Part shown: positions 1-5,231 of the stretch, one piece after another
Layout: each line of letters opens with the position of its first letter
Numbering within the stretch: position 1 is the stretch's first letter
Assembly: GCA_949507465.1 (NCBI GenBank)
Contig: CATEMS010000002.1
Location: forward strand, 1 to 5,231
Direction of reading: 5' to 3'
Length of the DNA: 5,231 nt
Source: Flavobacteriaceae bacterium
GTDB lineage: Bacteria > Bacteroidota > Bacteroidia > Flavobacteriales > Flavobacteriaceae
The notes under the pieces: model-generated
Database searches by the model: none
Told to the model about the DNA's origin: nothing
Seen by the model: only the letters and a program-made list of their open reading frames with translations
Translations under genes and position numbers: made by a program

Positions 1-1618
1 TTGACTCCTTGGCGTCAACAGCGCTGATCTGTGTAGAAAGCCCTTCATTTGTTACATTTACAGAAGCGCTCACAACGCCAGCCTCTAGTGCTTTGTTCCA
101 CGAGCGTCCTGCCAAAACTCCAGACCAAGTGTCTTTGATGTAATCATTATATGGGGTATTATTACCTGTCCATACCAACAAACAGTCTTGAAACTGTCTT
201 GTGTTAAATAATGGACGAATGGAAGGTTGCATTAGACTAAAAGAACCTTTTTTAATTTGGGCATCACCCCAAGATTCCAAATAATGAGGGGTTGCAGCAA
301 CCATCTGTGCTAGAGATGCCGTAGCGTCTTTCTTGATAGAAAAAGCCAGTGACATTTCTAATTTTTGATAAGCTGCAGCAAATTGCTTATTGTTTGGCAA
401 TGAGTATACAGGATCTACCCCAACAGTAATTAATCCTTTTACCGTACCGTTTATAACTCCCTGCACAACAGTAGCAACTTCAGAGGCGCTACCTTGCCTT
501 GTCATTTTTGGAGAAACAGCATCCATAACAATGCTATTTGCATTTGCCTCAAGAGCCATTTTTTGAGCTGCTACACTTGGTAAGCCTGTGACAATAACCC
601 CTTTGTTCCCTGCGGCTGCCAAATCGGCTTTTGCACTTGCAATTGCCCTTGTAATACTCTTTGGTAAACCAGAGGTAGAACCACCGGTTAAGGCTTTTAA
701 AATTTGTAATTGTTGAGATGGAGTTGCAGGTACACGAGTATCTGCATTTGCACCCGTTAATGTCATGTTTGCTTCAAACTGAATATGACGAGACATCTTA
801 CCATTTGTAGGCACATGTCCTTTTGTGTAACTAGCATCATAGCCTCCTGCTTGCCAATCTCCTAAGAAATCTGCACCTACAGACACAATCACCTCTGCCT
901 TGCTAAAGTCATAATCTGCCATTGCTCTTGAGCCATACACCAATTGAAAAGCATCTAAGGCTTCAGAGCAAGAGACCGTGTCATACACAACATGACGTAC
1001 ATTTGGAAACTTACGGGTAAATTCTTTGATTAGTTTTGAGGTTGATGGGCTGGCAAATGTTTGAGTCAACAAAACAACATCTTTGCCTTGCATCTGGTTT
1101 AGTTTTCCTGCAACAGCTACATCAAAATCTGTCCAAGTAACATCCTTACCAGCTAGCTGTGGTGCTTTTAGCCTTTTGGTATCATACAATGACAATACAG
1201 AAGCATGTACTCTTGCATTTACACTACCACTGTGATTGGGTAATTCATTTCGCTCTATTTTAATTGGGCGACCCTCTCGAGTTTTGACAAGTACATTTGC
1301 AAAATCAAAACCATCGGCAATGGTACTTGCATAATAATTTGCTACACCGGGAACAATTTCATCTGGTGCTACCACATAAGGGATAGATTTGATAACGGGT
1401 CCTTCACAGGCAGCTAGTGATGCTGCAGCGGTGGTAAAACCAACGTACTTTAAGAAATCACGACGCGTGGTTGATGAAGTCTCTAAAGCTTCTTTATCAC
1501 CCAAAAACTCATCTGTTGGTATGTCAGTAACAAATTCATTTTGCTGCAACGCCTCTACAATAGTGCTGTTTTTATCTAGCTCCTCAACACTTTTCCAGTA
1601 TTTCTTGTTTGATGCCAT
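1..1618 (-). CDS. actB: Alternative complex III subunit ActB, N-terminal part (Tat-exported molybdopterin oxidoreductase-like protein)
   Basis: I read 539 uninterrupted codons from the ATG at 1618 to the left edge. ActB proteins are usually about 1000 residues, so roughly the C-terminal half, which carries the iron-sulfur ferredoxin-like domain in this family, is missing. The protein starts MASNKKYW. After an unusually long leader of about 50 residues comes a twin-arginine motif, TTRRDFLKYVGF (R52, R53), an Ala-rich h-region, and LAAC with Cys71. This matches the extended Tat-translocation leader of Bacteroidota ActB. The following region resembles the molybdopterin-oxidoreductase fold (for example SVGADFLGDW), but only three cysteines occur in the whole fragment (71, 217, 479). 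The N-terminal CxxC-type [4Fe-4S] motif of true molybdoenzymes is therefore absent, as expected for ActB, which is a structural and electron-transfer subunit of the periplasmic arm of ACIII. No in-frame ATG lies between this start and the upstream stop at 1664-1666. It lies 104 bases after actA, probably in one operon. Family assignment is confident; the symbol rests on family and context. Confidence 0.93.
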   Translation of the reverse strand, partial: MASNKKYWKSVEELDKNSTIVEALQQNEFVTDIPTDEFLGDKEALETSSTTRRDFLKYVGFTTAAASLAACEGPVIKSIPYVVAPDEIVPGVANYYASTIADGFDFANVLVKTREGRPIKIERNELPNHSGSVNARVHASVLSLYDTKRLKAPQLAGKDVTWTDFDVAVAGKLNQMQGKDVVLLTQTFASPSTSKLIKEFTRKFPNVRHVVYDTVSCSEALDAFQLVYGSRAMADYDFSKAEVIVSVGADFLGDWQAGGYDASYTKGHVPTNGKMSRHIQFEANMTLTGANADTRVPATPSQQLQILKALTGGSTSGLPKSITRAIASAKADLAAAGNKGVIVTGLPSVAAQKMALEANANSIVMDAVSPKMTRQGSASEVATVVQGVINGTVKGLITVGVDPVYSLPNNKQFAAAYQKLEMSLAFSIKKDATASLAQMVAATPHYLESWGDAQIKKGSFSLMQPSIRPLFNTRQFQDCLLVWTGNNTPYNDYIKDTWSGVLAGRSWNKALEAGVVSASVNVTNEGLSTQISAVDAKES

Positions 1619-1722
1619 ATTATATAATTTCGATGTGCGAACTACGTTTCTTGATCTGGAATGCTAAACTTAGACTTTGAGTTGTTTTTCGCTTTTAAAA
1701 TTTTTAATTTATTAGTAGTGAG
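1619..1722. other. actA-actB intergenic spacer, no separate signals seen
   Basis: The spacer is 104 bases and AT-rich. I see no hairpin with a T-tract, no exact TAnnTTTG element on the minus strand (the nearest is TAAGTTTA), and no Shine-Dalgarno sequence before actB. The bases just before the actB ATG are nearly all A/T, as is usual for Bacteroidota starts. This supports read-through from actA into actB. Confidence 0.5.
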
Positions 1723-1732
1723 TTAGTAGTGA
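1712..1732. repeat. Short tandem direct repeat over the actA stop codon
   Basis: The ten bases ttagtagtga occur at 1712-1721 and again at 1723-1732, one base apart. Read on the minus strand, the first copy encodes the end of actA (within His-Tyr-stop) and the second copy follows directly in the spacer, where its TAA is in another frame. It looks like a small slippage duplication and does not alter the protein. Confidence 0.6.
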
Positions 1733-3042
1733 CATTTACCACATTCTAGCCCACCCATTTGTGCAGCTGTTAACTGCTCTACTCCATATTTCTTGGATAA
1801 TTCTTCATGAATTTTGCTGTAGTAATCATTGTCTTGAATCTTGACATTGGTTTCACGGTGACAATCAATACACCAGCCCATAGTTAAGGGTGAGTATTGA
1901 TACATGATCTCCATCTCCTCAACCGGACCATGACATTTCTGACAATCTACCCCAGCAACAGTAACGTGTTGTGAGTGATTGAAATATGCAAAATCTGGAA
2001 GGTTGTGAATTCGAACCCATTTTACTGGCTCTGTCTGACCTGTATATTTTTGGCTGTCTTCGTCCCAACCCACTGCTTTGTATAGTTTTTGAATTTCTTT
2101 GTTGTAATCTACTCCATACTCGGCAAGGCCTTCTGCTTGTACACTTTCTGCAACCTCACCAATGCTCTTATGACAATTCATACAAACATTCAATGAAGGG
2201 ATACCAGAGTGTTTACTTTTTCTTGCAGATGAGTGACAGTAATTACAATCTATCTCATTGGAACCTGCATGAATTCTGTGAGAGTAATGTATTGGCTGAA
2301 CTGGAGCATATCCTTGATCTATGCCAATACTCATAAGGCCACCGTATATAAAATAGGCAGAACCTAACAGAAGAATAACTGCAGAAACTAAGAGTAAAAA
2401 CTGATTTTCAATAAATGCTTTCCAGATAGGTTTTCTGTGCTCTTTAACTGGGAGAGCAACACCATTGGCAACAGCAAATTTGTTTAGGGTTTTTGTTACT
2501 AAGTACAAAATGGTGACCAACAATAAAAATACTAGGGTAAGAATTCCAAGTATGATATTGTTTGAAACGCCACTGCCAGATCCTGCAACTGCAGCACCGG
2601 GAGCAGCTACTGGAGCAACTGGAACTTTTTTCTCTGTGTAGGTGTAAGCTATGATGTTGTCAATATCTGTGTTGCTTAAACCCGGAAAAACATTCATCAC
2701 AGATTTATTGTACTCTTCAAAAATAGCATTGGCACGAGCATCACCAGAGGCAATTAGTGCTCCACTGTTTTTGATCCAACTGTACAACCACTCTTTCTCA
2801 TACTTATCTCCAACACCATACAATGCAGGACCCGTTGCCTTTTTGTAAAGTTTGTGACAAGCTGCACAATTTGCTTTAAATAATTTTTCGCCCAAGGCAG
2901 CATCACCACCATTGGCGGAAACTGCAGCAGTATCGTCTGTGGGAGTAGCTTGAGCTAATAGATTTGTAGATAACAATAACGCGAGGGCTAAGGTTACTAC
3001 TGACAAAATTGAGGAAAGTCTTCTTAAATTCACCTTTTGCAT
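1723..3042 (-). CDS. actA: Alternative complex III multiheme cytochrome c subunit ActA (six heme-binding motifs)
   Basis: This is the membrane-bound cytochrome c subunit of ACIII, which relays electrons from the quinol-oxidising core to a soluble or oxidase-bound cytochrome c. I chose the ATG at 3042 (439 residues). The frame extends seven codons upstream to a TTG at 3063, but the ATG puts a basic stretch (KVNLRR) right before a hydrophobic signal sequence ending near LLAQA. Residue numbers count from the ATG. An N-terminal class-I-like cytochrome c domain (about 43-138) has CAACH at 59-63 and a likely axial Met116 in VMNVFPG. A Pro/Ala/Gly-rich linker (about 138-158) leads to two membrane helices (about 162-183 and 214-236) joined by a Lys/Arg-rich loop, which implies a cytoplasmic turn. 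The C-terminal periplasmic domain carries five motifs: CNYCH 266, CMNCH 287, CQKCH 367, CIDCH 391 and CGKCH 434; the protein ends CHY. Five hemes are the described ActA complement in Rhodothermus, so the N-terminal domain is an addition, perhaps usual in this lineage. Confidence 0.93.
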   Translation of the reverse strand: MQKVNLRRLSSILSVVTLALALLLSTNLLAQATPTDDTAAVSANGGDAALGEKLFKANCAACHKLYKKATGPALYGVGDKYEKEWLYSWIKNSGALIASGDARANAIFEEYNKSVMNVFPGLSNTDIDNIIAYTYTEKKVPVAPVAAPGAAVAGSGSGVSNNIILGILTLVFLLLVTILYLVTKTLNKFAVANGVALPVKEHRKPIWKAFIENQFLLLVSAVILLLGSAYFIYGGLMSIGIDQGYAPVQPIHYSHRIHAGSNEIDCNYCHSSARKSKHSGIPSLNVCMNCHKSIGEVAESVQAEGLAEYGVDYNKEIQKLYKAVGWDEDSQKYTGQTEPVKWVRIHNLPDFAYFNHSQHVTVAGVDCQKCHGPVEEMEIMYQYSPLTMGWCIDCHRETNVKIQDNDYYSKIHEELSKKYGVEQLTAAQMGGLECGKCHY

Positions 3043-3134
3043 ACTAATGTTAATTTTCGTCAATAGTTTGGCACGTAATTGGTTGGTAATTTAACTTGAA
3101 TTTTAAGCCCATTACACCGCCATAAATAACAGTG

Positions 3135-3142
3135 CAAAAATA
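3135..3142 (-). promoter_or_regulatory. Putative Bacteroidota -7 promoter element for actA (act operon)
   Basis: On the minus strand this reads TATTTTTG, an exact fit to TAnnTTTG. It would start transcription near 3128 and give a leader of roughly 85 bases before the actA ATG at 3042. The -33 region is AT-rich without a clear TTG, so support is moderate. No comparable exact match lies in the actA-actB gap, which favours this as the promoter for both genes. Confidence 0.42.
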
Positions 3143-3200
3143 CTACATAAAGACCATATTTAAAATCTAATTATTTTGTATCATCTTAATTTATAATTGT

Positions 3201-3219
3201 TCTAAATAGTAAATTTAGA
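3201..3219. repeat. 7-bp inverted repeat in the divergent promoter region (possible operator)
   Basis: TCTAAAT (3201-3207) and ATTTAGA (3213-3219) are exact inverted copies separated by five bases (agtaa). The site lies about 22 bases upstream of the putative SPOR-gene -7 element, near where a -33 element would be, and about 60 bases upstream of the putative actA -7 element. The geometry suits a dimeric regulator, but the arms are AT-rich and could occur by chance. It is too weak and lacks the T-tract needed for a terminator. Confidence 0.3.
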
Positions 3220-3240
3220 CCTCAACAAAAAAAACTCTTG

Positions 3241-3248
3241 TACATTTG
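3241..3248 (+). promoter_or_regulatory. Putative Bacteroidota -7 promoter element for the SPOR gene
   Basis: TACATTTG matches the TAnnTTTG -7 consensus of the Bacteroidota housekeeping sigma factor exactly and ends 18 bases before the ATG at 3267. The predicted transcript would have a very short leader of about 10-15 bases. No good TTTG -33 element is visible at the expected distance; the nearest T-rich match overlaps an inverted repeat at 3201-3219. This is a motif match only. Confidence 0.5.
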
Positions 3249-3266
3249 TAATACCAAGCATATTCT

Positions 3267-3653
3267 ATGAAAAAACGCGGCACATTTAACCTATTTACTC
3301 TCAGCATTTTACTTGTTTTTTTAACACAAACCTCATTAGCACAACCTGGTGTTGTAACCATAAATGCAGATACGCAAATAAATGATTTGCTTCTCATAAA
3401 AAAGAATTTAGAAAGCGAAAATAAAATGGATGAAGGCTTCACTATTCAATTATTTTATGGAAACAGTGAAATGGCAAATGCCACCTTAAAAAAATATAAA
3501 AACGCCTACGGAAATTGGCCTGCATCAATAGAATATGAAACACCAAATTATAAAGTGTGGGTAGGCAATTTTGCTACAAGAATTCAGGCAGACAGGGTAT
3601 TAATTGAGATAAAGAGAGGTTTCTCTGGAGCTTTTGTGCTCAAAAAAAAGTAA
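3267..3653 (+). CDS. Small exported SPOR-domain protein
   Basis: The gene encodes 128 residues from an ATG at 3267, with no Shine-Dalgarno sequence. Residues 1-25 form a signal peptide: basic MKKR, a hydrophobic core (LFTLSILLVFL), and a likely cleavage near SLAQ. There is no lipobox cysteine, so a free periplasmic protein is expected. A short polar linker follows. Residues about 57-128 look like one SPOR repeat: it begins GFTIQLFYG, continues through a helix (NATLKKYKNAYG), has the NYKVWVGNFATRIQADRVL segment typical of SPOR domains, and ends GAFVLKKK. SPOR domains bind peptidoglycan stripped of stem peptides, often at division sites, but no enzymatic domain is attached here and the cellular role is unknown. 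The gene is transcribed divergently from actA and converges on infB, with its own putative promoter and terminator, so it is probably monocistronic. The SPOR call is made by eye; identity as a secreted small protein is firm. Confidence 0.85.
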   Translation: MKKRGTFNLFTLSILLVFLTQTSLAQPGVVTINADTQINDLLLIKKNLESENKMDEGFTIQLFYGNSEMANATLKKYKNAYGNWPASIEYETPNYKVWVGNFATRIQADRVLIEIKRGFSGAFVLKKK

Positions 3654-3663
3654 CACTCAACAC

Positions 3664-3706
3664 AAAAAAAGCGCTAGTTTCAAGCTTGAAACTAGCGCTT
3701 TTTTTT
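3664..3706. terminator. Bidirectional intrinsic terminator between the SPOR gene and infB
   Basis: A 28-bp perfect palindrome (gcgctagtttcaag at 3671-3684, then its exact reverse complement at 3685-3698) can fold into a 12-bp stem with a four-base AGCT loop. It is flanked by seven A on the left (3664-3670) and eight T on the right (3699-3706), so a U-tract follows the hairpin in either direction. It lies 10 bases after the SPOR stop codon and about 27 bases after the infB stop codon on the other strand, so it can end both convergent transcripts. Confidence 0.95.
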
Positions 3707-3732
3707 AATCAGATGCTGTTAGGTAAATGCGA

Positions 3733-5231
3733 TTATTTTAATTTCTTTTTTACGGCTACCTCATGGAAACTTTCTATAACATCACCTTGTTTGATGTCAT
3801 TGTAGTTCTTTATTTGCATACCACAATCATATCCTTTTGCAACTTCTTTAGCATCGTCTTTAAATCGCTTTAAACTCTCTAATTCGCCAGTGTAAATTAC
3901 TACACCCTCACGAATCAAGCGGATTCCTGCGTTGCGAATAATCTTTCCTGTAATTACCATACAACCTGCAATAGTACCTACTTTAGAAATCTTAAAGGTT
4001 TCGCGTATTTCTGCAGTTCCTGTGATCTCCTCTTTCATCTCTGGTGACAACATGCCTTCCATAGCGTCTTTAAGATCATTAATTGCTGCATAGATAATGC
4101 TATAAGTACGGATATCTATTTCTTCTTTATCTGCAATTTGCCTTGCGTTACCCATTGGCCTTACGTTAAACCCAATAATAATAGCATCTGAGGCAGATGC
4201 TAATAACACATCACTCTCTGTTATTGGACCCACTGCTTTGTGTATGATATTTACTTGTATCTCTTCTGTATATAGCTTTTGTAAACTATCTGTTAATGCC
4301 TCTACAGAGCCATCAACATCCCCTTTTAAGATGATATTGAGTTCTTTAAAGTCTCCAAGAGCGATACGGCGTCCAATTTCATCTAAAGTGATATGGCGTT
4401 GAGTTCTAACAGATCGCTCTCGCTGTAATTGCGTACGACGACTTGCAATATCTTTTGCTTCGCGCTCGTCTTGAAACACATTAAACTTGTCACCAGCTTG
4501 AGGTGCTCCTGTTAAACCTAGAATAGAAACGGGTGTAGAAGGTCCTGCTTTATGTACTTTCTTACCTCTCTCGTCATGCATGGCTTTTACCTTACCACTG
4601 TGTTGACCCGCTAGCACATAATCTCCAATTTTAAGGGTTCCTCCCTGCACTAAAATTGTAGAAACATATCCTCGTCCTTTATCCAGGAAGGCCTCTACTA
4701 TGGTTCCGTTTGCTGCTTTGTCTGGATTGGCTTTAAGCTCTAGGAGTTCGGCCTCTAAAAGAACTTTTTCAAGTAATTCTGGTATACCAGCTCCCGTTTT
4801 TGCTGAGATATCGTGAGATTGTATCTTACCACCCCAATCTTCTACAAGAAGATTCATCTGTGCTAGTTGTTCCTTGATTTTTTCTGGGTTAGCGTCTGGC
4901 TTATCTATTTTATTAATAGCAAAAACAATCGGAACTCCTGCCGCTTGTGCATGACTAATTGCCTCCTTTGTTTGTGGCATAATAGCATCATCTGCTGCCA
5001 CTACAATAATCGCTAAATCAGTTACTTGAGTACCCCTTGCACGCATGGCAGTAAAGGCCTCGTGGCCAGGAGTGTCTAAAAATGCAATTTTTTGACCATC
5101 TTGCAATTCAACACCATAGGCACCAATGTGCTGGGTGATTCCTCCAGACCCCCCTGCAATTACATTCTCTTCACGGATGTAATCAAGCAACGATGTTTTA
5201 CCATGATCAACATGACCCATCACCGTTACAA
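3733..5231 (-). CDS. infB: Translation initiation factor IF2, C-terminal part
   Basis: IF2 is the cytoplasmic GTPase that places initiator fMet-tRNA on the 30S subunit and promotes 50S joining. The window holds 498 codons plus a TAA stop at 3733-3735. The N-terminal region, including the variable N-domains, lies beyond the right edge. Counting from the first full codon at 5229, G1 is GHVDHGKT (5-12), the G2 region is GGSGGITQHIGAY with switch Thr32, G3 is DTPGH (52-56), G4 is NKID (106-109), and G5 is SAK (142-144). All GTP-binding residues are intact, including the catalytic His of the DTPGH motif. Domain II (from about 173, GTIVEAFLDKGRG), domain III and the C-terminal fMet-tRNA-binding beta-barrel (ending KGYDCGMQIKNYNDIKQGDVIESF) follow at normal length. 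A GTG at 5223 lies inside the strand leading to G1 and is not a start. The gene is followed by the shared terminator and is transcribed convergently with the SPOR gene. Confidence 0.98.
   Translation of the reverse strand, partial: VTVMGHVDHGKTSLLDYIREENVIAGGSGGITQHIGAYGVELQDGQKIAFLDTPGHEAFTAMRARGTQVTDLAIIVVAADDAIMPQTKEAISHAQAAGVPIVFAINKIDKPDANPEKIKEQLAQMNLLVEDWGGKIQSHDISAKTGAGIPELLEKVLLEAELLELKANPDKAANGTIVEAFLDKGRGYVSTILVQGGTLKIGDYVLAGQHSGKVKAMHDERGKKVHKAGPSTPVSILGLTGAPQAGDKFNVFQDEREAKDIASRRTQLQRERSVRTQRHITLDEIGRRIALGDFKELNIILKGDVDGSVEALTDSLQKLYTEEIQVNIIHKAVGPITESDVLLASASDAIIIGFNVRPMGNARQIADKEEIDIRTYSIIYAAINDLKDAMEGMLSPEMKEEITGTAEIRETFKISKVGTIAGCMVITGKIIRNAGIRLIREGVVIYTGELESLKRFKDDAKEVAKGYDCGMQIKNYNDIKQGDVIESFHEVAVKKKLK

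Noticed and set aside
1..1618. actB as a pseudogene or truncated gene
   Set aside because: The frame is open through to the left edge with no stop or frameshift in 539 codons; incompleteness is due to the window boundary.
1389..1667. 92-residue open frame on the plus strand
   Set aside because: It lies antisense to the start of actB, whose protein has a clear Tat leader and family-typical sequence; the plus-strand product is low-complexity Ser-rich with no recognisable features.
1986..2336. 116-residue open frame on the plus strand
   Set aside because: Antisense shadow of the heme-binding region of actA; its content mirrors the heme-motif codons and it has no start context or domain.
2651..2848. 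65-residue open frame on the plus strand
   Set aside because: Antisense to the N-terminal cytochrome domain of actA; no independent support.
3215..3442. 75-residue open frame on the minus strand between actA and the SPOR gene
   Set aside because: It overlaps the SPOR gene antisense across its signal peptide, which is clearly coding on the plus strand; the reverse product has no recognisable features.
3671..3698. Palindrome as a recombination site, REP element or operator
   Set aside because: The flanking A and T tracts and the position just after two convergent stop codons fit a terminator fully; no other mobile or repeat context is present.
5221..5223. GTG at 5223 as a start of a short IF2
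   Set aside because: It falls inside the beta-strand just before the G1 motif, and the reading frame continues to the window edge (VTV before MGHVDHGKT). Known internal IF2 starts lie upstream of the G domain, not within it.

Overview
The window looks like a chromosomal segment from a member of the Bacteroidota, most likely a flavobacterium. The DNA is AT-rich, there are no Shine-Dalgarno sequences before the starts, and TAnnTTTG-type -7 elements typical of this phylum are present. The two respiratory proteins have the form seen in flavobacterial alternative complex III (ACIII). All assignments come from reading the translations; no database search was run.

Layout, left to right. Positions 1-1618 (minus strand) hold the N-terminal 539 codons of ActB, the large molybdopterin-oxidoreductase-like subunit of ACIII; its C-terminal half lies beyond the left edge. 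A gap of about 100 bases separates it from ActA (minus strand, 1723 to about 3042), a membrane-anchored multiheme cytochrome c with six CXXCH motifs. An intergenic region of about 224 bases (3043-3266) separates actA from a divergent small gene (3267-3653, plus strand) for an exported SPOR-domain protein. A near-perfect palindromic bidirectional terminator (3664-3706) follows. The right end (3733-5231, minus strand) is the C-terminal part of translation initiation factor IF2 (infB), cut by the window edge just upstream of its G1 motif.

How the genes relate. ActA and ActB are partner subunits of the quinol-oxidising ACIII complex, which passes electrons to cytochrome c or directly to a cytochrome oxidase. 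They lie in the usual actA-actB order and are probably one transcript, with actC and later genes expected off the left edge. IF2 is housekeeping and is insulated from the others by the terminator. The SPOR gene stands alone between them, with its own promoter and terminator.

No stretch longer than 300 bases lacks a gene. I see no tRNA, rRNA, CRISPR array, insertion sequence or phage material. This is a conserved core region, and I found no clear evidence of an undescribed system. The points most worth a second look are the extra N-terminal heme domain on ActA, the extended Tat leader with a lipobox-like cysteine on ActB, and the small inverted repeat in the divergent promoter region.
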